This document shows, piece after piece, positions 1 to 8,661 of a stretch of 64,000 nt of DNA. Origin of the DNA: Actibacterium sp. MT2.3-13A (GTDB taxonomy: Bacteria; Pseudomonadota; Alphaproteobacteria; Rhodobacterales; Rhodobacteraceae); contig NZ_JAGSOU010000006.1 in assembly GCF_018139985.1 (NCBI RefSeq), positions 1 to 64,000 on the forward strand, given 5' to 3'. Both the position numbers and the translations under genes were made by a program. Each line of letters begins with the position of its first letter. Within the stretch, counting starts at the first letter, position 1. Below the pieces are notes generated by a model. It was not told where the DNA came from and searched no databases. It saw only the letters and a program-made list of their open reading frames with translations.

Positions 1-97
1 GCATGACGGCTTGGTCCTGGCCCTGAAATCGGGCAACTTCGGCGCCGAGGACTTCTTTGAAAAGGCCGCAAAACGGCTCGCGGAGGATCAGGAATGA
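1..97 (+). CDS. C-terminal end of a four-carbon acid sugar kinase (OtnK/DUF1537 family), partial
   Basis: The window opens inside a gene. The reading frame starting at base 2 encodes 31 residues and ends in TGA at 95-97. The visible tail contains LALKSGNFGAEDFF, which matches the conserved C-terminal ALKSGNFG..DFF signature of OtnK-type 3-oxo-tetronate kinases (known of the family). Such enzymes phosphorylate C4 sugar-acid intermediates. It converges with the GAPDH gene on the other strand. Only the last residues are seen, so the family call rests on one motif. Confidence 0.6.
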   Translation, partial: HDGLVLALKSGNFGAEDFFEKAAKRLAEDQE

Positions 98-233
98 GCG
101 TGGGCGGCCCGTGACCCGGACAGGGTCGGGGCCGCCCCGATCATCCAGTCGCGGCGCGGCGCGGCCGACGTTGCGTTCCGGCGCGATGCGCCGTTGGAGG
201 GCCTCGCGGGTGTCCGGGCGCTTGCCCCGGTCC

Positions 234-1265
234 TCAGGCGGCCTGTTCGCAACGCGCGCGGGCGCTCGTCTGCGCCATGCGCTGGGCGGTGTCCAGCATC
301 CGGTTGGAAAAGCCCCATTCGTTGTCATACCAGGCCAGAATCCGGACCATGCCGCCTTCGGTGACCTTGGTCTGGGCGCTGGCGAAGATCGACGAACTGG
401 GGTTGTGGTTGAAATCCGACGACACCAGCGGCAGGTCGGAGATCTCCAGGATCCCCCGGAGGGGGCCGTTGGCCGCCGCCCTGATCGCGTCGTTGACCTC
501 TTCGGCGGTGACCGGGCGCGACGGCATGAAGCACAGGTCCACGACCGAGACATTCGGGGTCGGCACCCGGATCGCCGATCCGTCCAGCCTGCCCTTCAGA
601 TGCGGCAGCACCAGCCCCACGGCCCGCGCCGCGCCGGTCGAGGTCGGGATCATCGAGATCGCCGCCCCGCGCGCGCGGTAAAGGTCCTTGTGCAACGCAT
701 CCAGCGTGGGCTGGTCGCCTGTGTAGGAATGCACGGTGGTCATGTAGCCGGTCACGATCCCAAAGGCGTCGTCCAGCACCTTGGCCACCGGCGCCAGGCA
801 GTTCGTGGTGCAGGACGCGTTGGAGACGATCACGTCGCAATCCGTGAGATCCTGGTCGTTGACGCCGAAAACCACCGTCCTGTCCGCGCCCTCGGCCGGG
901 GCCGAGATAAGGACCTTGCGCGCGCCGTTCTCAAGATGGGCGGCCGCCTTGTCGCGTGTGGTGAAGATGCCCGTGCATTCCAGCGCGATGTCCACGTCGC
1001 CCCAGGGCAGGTTGCGCGGGTCGCGCTCCGCGGTGACGCGGATGCGGTGACCGTTGACGATCAGCATGTCGCCCTCGACCGAAACATCGGCGCCAAACCT
1101 TCCGTGCACCGAGTCGTATTTCAGAAGGTGGGCGTTGGTCTCAATAGGGCCGAGATCGTTGATGGCGACGATCTCCACGTCGCTGCGGCCGGACTCGATC
1201 CAGGCCCGCAGAACGCCGCGGCCGATGCGGCCAAAGCCATTGATGGCGAGTTTTGTCGGCGTCAT
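234..1265 (-). CDS. gap: Type I glyceraldehyde-3-phosphate dehydrogenase
   Basis: This 343-residue protein is a normal-length NAD(P)-dependent GAPDH, which oxidises glyceraldehyde-3-phosphate to 1,3-bisphosphoglycerate. The Rossmann motif NGFGRIGR is at residues 9-16. The active-site signature SNASCTTNC places the catalytic Cys at 152, with His179 in TTVHS, and the C-terminal WYDNEWG is intact. Erythrose-4-phosphate dehydrogenase is a close paralogue that cannot be fully excluded. It is transcribed away from the enolase-superfamily gene. A LacI-type palindrome lies 41 bases upstream of the ATG, so this copy is probably carbon-source regulated rather than the constitutive glycolytic one (inference). 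Confidence 0.93.
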   Translation of the reverse strand: MTPTKLAINGFGRIGRGVLRAWIESGRSDVEIVAINDLGPIETNAHLLKYDSVHGRFGADVSVEGDMLIVNGHRIRVTAERDPRNLPWGDVDIALECTGIFTTRDKAAAHLENGARKVLISAPAEGADRTVVFGVNDQDLTDCDVIVSNASCTTNCLAPVAKVLDDAFGIVTGYMTTVHSYTGDQPTLDALHKDLYRARGAAISMIPTSTGAARAVGLVLPHLKGRLDGSAIRVPTPNVSVVDLCFMPSRPVTAEEVNDAIRAAANGPLRGILEISDLPLVSSDFNHNPSSSIFASAQTKVTEGGMVRILAWYDNEWGFSNRMLDTAQRMAQTSARARCEQAA

Positions 1266-1305
1266 GGCCGGGGTCCTCTCCCAGGGGTCTTCAATACGTC
1301 AATAC

Positions 1306-1317
1306 GTTAGCGCTAAC
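1306..1317. promoter_or_regulatory. LacI-family operator palindrome upstream of gap
   Basis: GTTAGCGCTAAC is a perfect 12-base palindrome and carries the TTAGCGCTAA core typical of LacI/GalR-family operators. It lies in the divergent gap / enolase-superfamily intergenic region (1266-1577), 41 bases from the gap start. No LacI gene is in the window, so the repressor must be encoded elsewhere, possibly just to the left. Nothing else recognisable is seen in the rest of this 312-base region. Confidence 0.6.
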
Positions 1318-1577
1318 ATAAATCCGCCAAAAACGCAAGGAATTTCACCGGCGCAATCGGCGCTCTCGTTCGCGCGGTGCCCGAGGCGACCGCGCGGGAT
1401 GCGATACGGGCGGAGGCCCTGTCCGGCGACCGCGCATGGGGCGTGGCACGCCAAAGCGCCCCCGGGCCCGGAAGAGGCCTGACCCTTTCCGGCCCGCAGT
1501 CCGCGTTTCCAACATGCCGAAAACAAGTGCTATCTCTTGCACAGCGAATCCGGCGCCGCGACCCGAGGGAGAAAGCC

Positions 1578-2690
1578 ATGGCAACCATCACCCGCGTAGA
1601 CCTGAAAATGGTGGACCTGGCGCCCAAGGTGCGCCGCGTCGACGCGATCCAGTCCTTCATCAGCCAGGAGACCCCGATCGTCACGGTGCATGACAGCGAC
1701 GGGGCGCAGGGCACGGGCTATTCCTACACCATCGGCACCGGCGGGCCGTCGATCATGGCGCTGCTGGAACACACCCTGGCCCCGGCCCTGATCGGGCGCG
1801 ACGCGGACCGGATCGACGGGATCTGGCGCGACCTTCTGTTCACCACCCATGCAACGGCGGTCGGCGCCATCACCTCGCTGGCTTTGGCGGCGATCGACAC
1901 CGCGCTTTGGGACCTCAGATGCCGCAAGATCGGGCTGCCGCTGTGGAAGGCCGCGGGCGGCAGTCGCGAAAGCGTCCCGCTCTACACCACCGAGGGCGGC
2001 TGGCTGCATCTGGAGACCGAACAGCTGGTGGCGGATGCGGTCGAGATGCAGGCGCGCGGTTTCAGGGGCGCCAAGATCAAGATCGGGCGCGAACACATCA
2101 GCGAGGACGCCGCGCGCCTTTCGGCGGTGCGGGCCGCGGTCGGGGACGGGTTCGAGATCATGACCGACGCCAACCAGGGGTTCTCGCTCTCCGAGGCGAT
2201 CCGCCGTGCCCGCGTGCTCGAAAGCAACGGGATCGCCTGGTTCGAAGAGCCGCTGCCGGCCGATGACCTGGCCGGCCACGCGGCGCTGGCCGCCAGCACC
2301 TCGGTCCCCATCGCGGTCGGAGAAAGCATGTATTCGCTGAGCCAGTTCAAGGACTACCTCGTGGCCGGCGCCGCGAGCATCGTCCAGGTGGACGTGGCCC
2401 GTATCGGCGGCATCACCCCCTGGCTGAAAACGGCGCATCTGGCCGAGGCGCATAACGTCACCGTCTGCCCGCATTTCCTGATGGAACTGCATCTGCCGCT
2501 TGTCTGCGCCATCCCCAACGCGAAATGGCTGGAATATATTCCGCAGCTGGACCTGATCACCGGTGCGAAGATGCGTATCGAGGACGGCCGCGCCTTTCCG
2601 TCCGGCGAACCCGGCCTGGGCATCGATTGGGATTGGGATCAGATCGCGGCGCGGGCGACTTATGACAGGGTGATCGCGCGGGGCGAATGA
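1578..2690 (+). CDS. Mandelate racemase/muconate lactonizing enzyme family protein (probable sugar-acid dehydratase)
   Basis: 370 residues, the usual length for the enolase superfamily: N-terminal capping domain (about 1-120) and a TIM barrel. The barrel shows the mandelate-racemase subgroup set: KIK with Lys166 and Lys168, metal ligands Asp197 (DAN), Glu223 (FEEPL) and Glu249 (VGE), and His299 (CPHF). In this subgroup the Lys and His bases usually dehydrate or racemise an acid sugar; the substrate cannot be read from sequence. The ATG at 1578 follows GAGGGAGAAAGCC, a good ribosome binding site; longer upstream readings lack one. It diverges from gap, and an OtnK-like kinase is nearby, so a sugar-acid pathway is likely (inference). 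Confidence 0.85.
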   Translation: MATITRVDLKMVDLAPKVRRVDAIQSFISQETPIVTVHDSDGAQGTGYSYTIGTGGPSIMALLEHTLAPALIGRDADRIDGIWRDLLFTTHATAVGAITSLALAAIDTALWDLRCRKIGLPLWKAAGGSRESVPLYTTEGGWLHLETEQLVADAVEMQARGFRGAKIKIGREHISEDAARLSAVRAAVGDGFEIMTDANQGFSLSEAIRRARVLESNGIAWFEEPLPADDLAGHAALAASTSVPIAVGESMYSLSQFKDYLVAGAASIVQVDVARIGGITPWLKTAHLAEAHNVTVCPHFLMELHLPLVCAIPNAKWLEYIPQLDLITGAKMRIEDGRAFPSGEPGLGIDWDWDQIAARATYDRVIARGE

Positions 2691-2709
2691 TGCCGCGCAA
2701 AACGCAATG

Positions 2710-2735
2710 TGGCGCCCGGCACAGGCTGGGCGCCA
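2710..2735 (+). terminator. Stem-loop terminator after the enolase-superfamily gene
   Basis: TGGCGCCC and GGGCGCCA form a perfect 8-bp stem with a 10-base loop, followed by a T-rich stretch (GTTGTTCTTTCTT). It lies 19 bases past the stop codon, between two convergent units (matB ends at 2820). Confidence 0.6.
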
Positions 2736-2819
2736 CCGTTGTTCTTTCTTGGCGAACCCCTCTCAGGGGGCTCGCGGATGGGCCCCGGGTCGTCACGCCC
2801 CGACCGCGCCGGGACGGGA

Positions 2820-4343
2820 TCAGCCTTCGGCCGGCTGGAACGCGTCCTTGTAGCGCTCGCGCAGGATGTTCTTCTGCACCTTGCCCATGGTGTTGCGCGG
2901 CAACTCGTCAACGACGATCAACTGGCGCGGATGCTTGAATCGCGCGAGCGACTGCTTCACCGCCTTGTCGATGGCGTCGAGGTCAGGGGTTTGCCCCTTC
3001 TCGGCCACCAGAACGCCCAGGACGGTCTCGCCGAAATCGGGATGCGGCACGCCGATCACGGCGCTTTCCAGCACGCCGGGCTGTTCGTCCAGCACCAGCT
3101 CGATCTCCTTGGGATAGATGTTGTAGCCGCCGGAGATGATCAGGTCCTTGTTCCGGCCGACGATGGTGACATAGCCGTCCGCGTCGATCTGGCCGAGGTC
3201 GCCGGTGATGAAGAAGCCGTCCTCGCGCAGCTCTGCGGCGGTCTTTTCCGGCATCTGCCAGTATCCCTTGAACACGTTCGGGCCGCGCACCTCGATCTGG
3301 CCGACCTCGCCCACCGGCAGCGTCTCGCCGGAGCCGGGATCGGTGATCTTCAGCTCCACGCCCGGCAGCGGGAAGCCGACGGTGCCTGCGCGTCGCTCGC
3401 CCTCGTAGGGGTTGGAGGTGTTCATGTTGGTCTCGGTCATGCCGTAGCGTTCGAGGATGCGATGGCCGGTCCGTTCCTCGAAGGCGATATGGGTATCGGC
3501 CAGAAGCGGCGCGCTGCCCGAGATGAACAGGCGCATGTGCTGCGCGAGGTCCCTGGTGAAGCGCGGATCGTCCAGCAGCCGCGTGTAAAAGGTCGGAACC
3601 CCCATCATCGCCGTCGCCTGCGGCAGCAGTTCGATGATCCGATCGAGGTCGAATTTCGGCAGGAAGATCATGCTGCCGCCCGCCGCCAGCGTGACATTGG
3701 TCGCCACGAACAGGCCGTGGGTGTGGAAGATCGGCAGGGCATGCAGCAGCACGTCATCGGCGGTGAAGCGCCAGTGCTCGGCCAGGGTCAGCGCGTTCGA
3801 CAGCAGGTTCTTCTGCGTCAGCATCGCGCCTTTCGAACGGCCGGTCGTCCCGGACGTGTAGAGGAACGCCGCCAGGTCCCCCTCGTCGCGCGCGACCGGG
3901 GCGAACTCAGACGGCTTGGCCTGCGCAAGATCGCTCAGGCTGCCCGAGCCGTCGGCGTTGAGTGTCTCGATCCGGCCGCCCAGGCGGTCCATCATCGGCG
4001 TCAGCGCGCCCTGTTTGGCGCTGTCGCAGATCAGCAGTTTCGCGCCGCTGTCCTCGACGAAATAGCTCAGCTCGTCGGTTGTGTAGGCGGTGTTGAGGGG
4101 CAGGAACACGATGCCCGCCTGCGCCGCCGCCGCGTAAAGCGCCAGCGCCTCGGGGGATTTCTCGACCTGAACGGCCACCCGGTCGCCGGGCTCGAGACCG
4201 CATTCAACCAGCACATGGGCAATGCGCGACGCCATGGCGAGGAAATCGGAATAGCTGAGCGTCGCGCCGTCCGCTAGGCGGAGAAACGGCTTCGCGCTGC
4301 CGAGGTGGCGACCGAAAAGGGTGTCGTAAAGTGGATTGGCCAT
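2820..4343 (-). CDS. matB: Malonyl-CoA synthetase
   Basis: 507 residues, an acyl-CoA synthetase of the AMP-forming class. The ATP-binding P-loop YTSGTTGRSKG is at about 162-172 and the C-terminal NTMGKVQKN carries the adenylation lysine. It activates malonate to malonyl-CoA. The frame stays open far upstream, but the true start is the ATG at 4343, which follows TAAGGAAC and aligns with MatB N-termini. It is the last gene of the operon, 11 bases after matA. Context with malonyl-CoA decarboxylase and a TRAP system makes malonate the substrate with high probability. Confidence 0.92.
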   Translation of the reverse strand: MANPLYDTLFGRHLGSAKPFLRLADGATLSYSDFLAMASRIAHVLVECGLEPGDRVAVQVEKSPEALALYAAAAQAGIVFLPLNTAYTTDELSYFVEDSGAKLLICDSAKQGALTPMMDRLGGRIETLNADGSGSLSDLAQAKPSEFAPVARDEGDLAAFLYTSGTTGRSKGAMLTQKNLLSNALTLAEHWRFTADDVLLHALPIFHTHGLFVATNVTLAAGGSMIFLPKFDLDRIIELLPQATAMMGVPTFYTRLLDDPRFTRDLAQHMRLFISGSAPLLADTHIAFEERTGHRILERYGMTETNMNTSNPYEGERRAGTVGFPLPGVELKITDPGSGETLPVGEVGQIEVRGPNVFKGYWQMPEKTAAELREDGFFITGDLGQIDADGYVTIVGRNKDLIISGGYNIYPKEIELVLDEQPGVLESAVIGVPHPDFGETVLGVLVAEKGQTPDLDAIDKAVKQSLARFKHPRQLIVVDELPRNTMGKVQKNILRERYKDAFQPAEG

Positions 4344-4354
4344 CGGTTCGTTCC

Positions 4355-5602
4355 TTACGCGGATGATTTTTCCCACGAATTCGCCTGCGACCGAACAGAT
4401 TGCGAGGCGACGACTTCGTGCTTGCTGGCGTAGCGTTCGTGATGCTGCGCGACGCGGTCCAGCTTGTAGAGATAGTTGACCATGGTTCCCGCCGACTGGC
4501 GCAGCCCGTTGGCCGAGACATCGGCGTCGGCGTGGACCGCATGGATCATCGCGCCATTGCCCAGATGGAAGCGGGCGACCGGATCGACGGGCAGCCCGTC
4601 GGGGCGCTTGGCCGAGAGCAGGTAATAGGCGGCGACTTCGCGCATCTTTTCCTGGTCTTCGGGGTCGTACTCGATCCCCTGCGCGTCGAGCCATTTCACC
4701 AGGCCCGGGATCGGCGAGAGGGTGACGAAGGTCTTGAGCCCCGGAAGCTCCGTCGCCAGGTCGGAGGCGACCTGCTTGATCAGGGAGTTGCCGAAGGAGA
4801 TGCCCGCCAGCCCCGCCTGGCAGTTCGAGATCGAGTAGAAGACCGCGGTATCCGCCTCGTCCGAGCGGAGGGGCTTGCGCCCCTCGCTCAGCAGCGACTG
4901 GATCGAGCCGGGCACGCCCTGGGTGAGGGCGACCTCGACGAAGATCAGCGGCTCGTCCGGCATCGCGGGGTGGAAGAAGGCGAAACATCTCCGGTCCGGC
5001 GGCGCGAGGCGGCGGCGCAGGTCCTCCCAGCTGTGGATGGCGTGCACCGCCTCGTAGGCGATGACCTTTTCCAGGATATGCGCGGGGCTGCCCCAGTTGA
5101 TCGGCCGCAACACGAGAAAGCCGCGGTTGAACCACGAGGCGAAGAGATGCTTGAAGTCGAGGTCGAGCGCCTGCAGCGCGGGCTCGTCCCGGCCCAGCCG
5201 CAGCAGATCGGCGCGCATCCGGACAAGTGCGCCGGTCGCGCCCGGCAATTGGTTGAGACGGCGGATCAGCTCTTGCCGGGGCGGCTCGGCCGCCGCCATG
5301 AAGCTGCGGTAGGTCTTGCCCGAGGGGTCGGCCTCGTAGGCTTCGAGCGCCCCGCGCAACTGCGCGGGGTCGATGTTCATCTCCGAGGCGAGATGCCGGA
5401 AGAAGGCGAGTTTCGCCTCGTCGTCCTTGCCCTCGTAGCGTTCCAGGATCTGCCGGGCGAGCACCAGCCCCGATGTCTCGGCGCTGGCGCCCAGCAATTC
5501 GCCGGTCAGTTCCCCGATCGGCCGGTCATCCCGTCCGAGCAGCGGCGAGAGCCGGTTGCGCCGCTCGAATACCGTCGAGAGAAGATCGGCGAGAAGGGTC
5601 AT
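4355..5602 (-). CDS. matA: Malonyl-CoA decarboxylase
   Basis: 415 residues of the malonyl-CoA decarboxylase family, which converts malonyl-CoA to acetyl-CoA and CO2. Family features include an N-terminal helical domain, then HSWEDLRRRL, PDEPLIFVEVAL and the GNAT-like C-terminal half with LSPIPGL and the Tyr/Leu-rich AAYYLLSAKR segment. The ATG at 5602 overlaps the dctM stop by four bases (ATGA), which favours this start over in-frame codons further up. Paired with matB it gives a complete malonate-to-acetyl-CoA route. Confidence 0.93.
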   Translation of the reverse strand: MTLLADLLSTVFERRNRLSPLLGRDDRPIGELTGELLGASAETSGLVLARQILERYEGKDDEAKLAFFRHLASEMNIDPAQLRGALEAYEADPSGKTYRSFMAAAEPPRQELIRRLNQLPGATGALVRMRADLLRLGRDEPALQALDLDFKHLFASWFNRGFLVLRPINWGSPAHILEKVIAYEAVHAIHSWEDLRRRLAPPDRRCFAFFHPAMPDEPLIFVEVALTQGVPGSIQSLLSEGRKPLRSDEADTAVFYSISNCQAGLAGISFGNSLIKQVASDLATELPGLKTFVTLSPIPGLVKWLDAQGIEYDPEDQEKMREVAAYYLLSAKRPDGLPVDPVARFHLGNGAMIHAVHADADVSANGLRQSAGTMVNYLYKLDRVAQHHERYASKHEVVASQSVRSQANSWEKSSA

Positions 5603-6915
5603 CTCGCCTCTCCCATCACCATGTCCGGGAGCCAGGTCGCCAGCTCCGGAAAGGCGCACAGCAGCACGATCGCGAACACCATGCAGGCCACATAGGGCAG
5701 CGACCCCAGCAGGATCGTCTTCAGCGAGATGTCAGGCGCGATACCGTTGATGACATAGAGGTTCAGGCCGACCGGCGGCGAGATCAGGCCGATTTCCATG
5801 TTGATGGTCAGCACCACGGCGAACCAGATCGGATCGAATCCGGCGGTGGTGATGATCGGCAGCAGGATCGGCGCGGCCATCAGGATCACCGCGACCGGCG
5901 GCAGGAAGAAGCCCGCGATCAGAAGGAAGACGTTGATGGTCGCCATCAGCACCCAGCGGTTCACCTCCAGCGTCCCGATCCATTCGGCGATCGACTGGGT
6001 GATGAAGAGCGAGGACAGCATGTAGGAGAATACCCCGGCCGCTGCGATGATGAAGAGGATCATCACCGACTCGCGCGTGCTGTCCCTGAGCACGACCCAC
6101 AGAGCCTTCGGGCTCCACAGTTTGTAGATGATCATGGCGATCAGCAGGCACAGCAGCGCCCCGACCGCCGCGGTCTCCGACGGCGTCGCGATGCCGCCAT
6201 ACATGGCGTAGAGCACCCCGAAGATGATGGCCAGAAACGGCAGGACGCGGGGCAGGATCTCGAACTTCTCACGCCAGCTGTAGGTGCCCGCCGACAGCAC
6301 CGAGGCCTCGCCCGAGCGCCAGGTCGAATAGATCGACCAGCCCATGAACAGCCCGACCAGCATCAGGCCCGGGACCACGCCGGCCAGGAACAGCCGGCCG
6401 ATCGAGGTCTCGGTGGCGATGCCGTAGACGATCATCGTAACCGAGGGCGGGATGAGGATGCCCAGCGTGCCGCCCGCGGCGATGGAGCCCGCTGCGACGC
6501 CTTCGGGATAGCCGCGCTTGCGCATCTCGGGGATGCCCATCTTGCCGATGGCGGCGCAGGTCGCTGGCGACGAGCCCGACATCGCCGCGAACAGCGCGCA
6601 GGCCCCGAGGTTGGAGATGACCAGCCCGCCGGGAATGCGGGTCAGCCAGCGTTCGAGCGCCTCGTAGAGGTCGCCCCCCGCCCGCGTCGAGGCGATGGCC
6701 GAGCCCATGATGATGAACATCGGGATCGACAGCAGCGCGAAATTGTCGAGCTTGCCGAAGAAGATCTCGGGCATCAGTTCAAGCGAGCGCATGCCGTCGA
6801 AGGCGATCAGGAAGCCGGCCGAGACGATCAGCAGACCGACGGCGACCGAGACCCCGGAAAACAGGACGATGATCGTGGAGACGGCCACGATGGCCCCCAG
6901 AAGAAGCGGATCCAC
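5599..6915 (-). CDS. matM: TRAP transporter large permease, malonate type (DctM family)
   Basis: 438 residues with about 12 membrane segments and the DctM hallmarks: LSIPMFIIMGS near the N-terminus, the AAMSGSSPATCAAIG loop, GTLGILIPPS and the C-terminal EIGLISPPVGLNLYV. It is the sodium-coupled translocation subunit of a tripartite ATP-independent periplasmic transporter. The start is a GTG at 6915, which shares a base with the dctQ stop (TAGTG) and has GGAGG eight bases upstream; no ATG start fits. Linked to matA and matB, it most likely imports malonate, as MatPQM systems do. Confidence 0.88.
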   Translation of the reverse strand: MDPLLLGAIVAVSTIIVLFSGVSVAVGLLIVSAGFLIAFDGMRSLELMPEIFFGKLDNFALLSIPMFIIMGSAIASTRAGGDLYEALERWLTRIPGGLVISNLGACALFAAMSGSSPATCAAIGKMGIPEMRKRGYPEGVAAGSIAAGGTLGILIPPSVTMIVYGIATETSIGRLFLAGVVPGLMLVGLFMGWSIYSTWRSGEASVLSAGTYSWREKFEILPRVLPFLAIIFGVLYAMYGGIATPSETAAVGALLCLLIAMIIYKLWSPKALWVVLRDSTRESVMILFIIAAAGVFSYMLSSLFITQSIAEWIGTLEVNRWVLMATINVFLLIAGFFLPPVAVILMAAPILLPIITTAGFDPIWFAVVLTINMEIGLISPPVGLNLYVINGIAPDISLKTILLGSLPYVACMVFAIVLLCAFPELATWLPDMVMGEAR

Positions 6916-7466
6916 TAGCTGACCTCCAGTCCGAATGGTTTGTCGACACCGATCGCCAGGGCGACGAGATCGGCGATGAGTTGCAGAAGAAGAAGCCCGA
7001 AACCGACCGGGATCGCCAGATAGGGGATCCAGAGTTTCACGCCCCAAACGGTGTCCGACCGCCAGCCGCGCTCCCAGGCGAGGTGCCAGAATTCGAACCC
7101 GTAGAAGGCCATCACCGAGACGATCGCGATGGACAGGCAGAGCACGACGAGGCTCAGCACATAACGCCAGCGCGTGGGCAGGGCGAGCGGCAGGAGATCG
7201 ACGTTCACATGGCCGCGCAGCCGCTGGACATAGGGCAGCCCGATCAGTGTCGCGGCGATGACAAGGTAGATCACGGCCTCGGTCTGCCAGACGGTCGAGC
7301 CGTTCAGAACGAACCGGATGAAGATCATCTGGCACGTTATGGCGACGGCCGTCATGATCATGGCGGCCGAACACCATCCGGCGACCATCGAAATCAGGGC
7401 GACGGCGCGAAGAAATGTGTTTTCCCCGGTCCGCGCCATCGCTGCCGAGCTGTTATGGCCCGCCAT
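6915..7466 (-). CDS. matQ: TRAP transporter small permease, malonate type (DctQ family)
   Basis: 183 residues with four predicted membrane helices (about 25-50, 60-80, 100-125, 145-170) and the DctQ pattern RFVLNGSTVWQTEAVIYL and LRGHVNVDLL. It forms the membrane complex with the large permease. It begins 73 bases after the binding-protein gene, and that gap holds a strong stem-loop. Confidence 0.88.
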   Translation of the reverse strand: MAGHNSSAAMARTGENTFLRAVALISMVAGWCSAAMIMTAVAITCQMIFIRFVLNGSTVWQTEAVIYLVIAATLIGLPYVQRLRGHVNVDLLPLALPTRWRYVLSLVVLCLSIAIVSVMAFYGFEFWHLAWERGWRSDTVWGVKLWIPYLAIPVGFGLLLLQLIADLVALAIGVDKPFGLEVS

Positions 7467-7498
7467 GCTGCTTCTCCTGCTAATTTGGGTATGCGTGG

Positions 7499-7532
7499 GC
7501 CCCGGGGCGGCGCCGGTCGGCCGCCCCGGGGC
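7499..7532 (-). promoter_or_regulatory. Intercistronic stem-loop between matP and matQ
   Basis: GCCCCGGGGCGGC (7499-7511) and its exact reverse complement (7520-7532) form a 13-bp stem with an 8-base loop. There is no U-run after it, so it is more likely a processing/stability element or leaky terminator that keeps binding-protein mRNA above permease mRNA than a full stop. Similar structures sit at the same place in the other two TRAP operons here. Confidence 0.65.
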
Positions 7533-7539
7533 GTTGCGC

Positions 7540-8526
7540 TCACTCGACGGCGAGCGCCATGTCTAGGAGCTTCTGGCCGTCAGCCACTTCGTCGACGAAG
7601 GCCTTGTAGGAGGTCTCGGCCGCGATCTTGCGCCAGGCTTCGAATTCCTCGGCCGTCATGTCGTCGATCTCGACGCCCTGCTCCGCGAAGATGCGACGCG
7701 ACTCGGAGTCTTCCTTCTTGGCCTCTTCGAGATAGTAGGCCTGGGCCTTCTCGGCCCCGCGCAGGAGCGCGTCCTGCTGCTCTTTCGACAGGCCCTCGAA
7801 GGTGGACTTGTTCATCAGCAGCGGCTGGTACATGAACCACAGCGCATATTCGCCCGGGGGCGTGTAGCAGGCGACCTGCTCGTAGATGCGGTAGCTCACG
7901 AAGGACGAGGACGAGGTGTTCGCGGCGTCCAGAACGCCGGTCTGCATCGCGTTGTAGATCTCCGACGAGGCCATCGAGGCGATCGACGCGCCGGCGCCGG
8001 CCAGCATCTGCTCGAATGCCTTGCCTGCGGCGCGCGTCTGCAGACCCTGCACGTCCTCGGGGGCGGTGATGCACTTCTCCTTGCCGGCGAAACCGCCCGC
8101 GAGATAGCCGTGCACCAGGACCATCACGTCGTCTTCGGCCATTTTCTCTTCGAGGGCGTCCATGAAGGGGCTCTCGACCAGACGCGCGGCGTGGTCGTGG
8201 TTCTTCACCAGGCCGGGCATCAGCGTCAGGTTATAGGCCGGCTGCTGGCCGCCGGCGTAGGACAGCGGCAGAACGGTCATGTCCAGCTGGCCGCGGCTGA
8301 GCGGCTTGTACTGCTCGCGCGCCTTGAACAGCGACTGGCTGGGAAAGATCTTGATGTCGAGGTCGACACCGGCGGCCGCGACCTCGTCGGCGACGATCTG
8401 GGCTACCTGGTGCCGGACATCCTTGTCCGACCACTGGTGCGAAAGGCGCAGCTCGGCTGCATCGGCAGCGGCCACGCCTGCAAAGAGGGCCATCGCGCCG
8501 ATGGCCGTCGAAATTCTCAGGTTCAT
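7540..8526 (-). CDS. matP: TRAP transporter solute-binding protein, probable malonate binding (DctP family)
   Basis: 328 residues with a Sec signal peptide (about 1-23, AAADAAE cleavage region). It has the DctP fold, including LRLSHQWSD at the mature N-terminus and SSEIYNAMQTGVLDAANTS around the ligand-binding hinge. It is the periplasmic receptor of the tripartite system and the first gene of a five-gene operon (P-Q-M-A-B). Malonate specificity is inferred from matA and matB downstream. Confidence 0.87.
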   Translation of the reverse strand: MNLRISTAIGAMALFAGVAAADAAELRLSHQWSDKDVRHQVAQIVADEVAAAGVDLDIKIFPSQSLFKAREQYKPLSRGQLDMTVLPLSYAGGQQPAYNLTLMPGLVKNHDHAARLVESPFMDALEEKMAEDDVMVLVHGYLAGGFAGKEKCITAPEDVQGLQTRAAGKAFEQMLAGAGASIASMASSEIYNAMQTGVLDAANTSSSSFVSYRIYEQVACYTPPGEYALWFMYQPLLMNKSTFEGLSKEQQDALLRGAEKAQAYYLEEAKKEDSESRRIFAEQGVEIDDMTAEEFEAWRKIAAETSYKAFVDEVADGQKLLDMALAVE

Positions 8527-8605
8527 GTTCTCCTCCCAAATGCTTCACTGGATTTGTCCAGATCGCGGCCCGAGTATGAGGGCTTTGTTTTCTTAGTCAA
8601 GTATG

Positions 8606-8615
8606 TTGTATACAA
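8606..8615. promoter_or_regulatory. Probable GntR (FCD) operator in the mat divergent promoter
   Basis: TTGTATACAA is a perfect 10-base palindrome between the divergent matP and gntR starts. TTGTATACAA-like sites are typical for FCD-type GntR regulators. It lies 80 bases from matP and 46 bases from the regulator start, so one site could control both. Confidence 0.6.
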
Positions 8616-8661
8616 GGTGTGACGTATTGCATTTATACCGATAAGTTGGTAGGGCTATTTC

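Noticed and set aside
2709-4277. Long plus-strand open frame opposite matB (522 codons)
   Set aside because: It is antisense to a well-supported MatB protein and shows only Arg/Gln/His-rich shadow sequence from GC-rich codon use.
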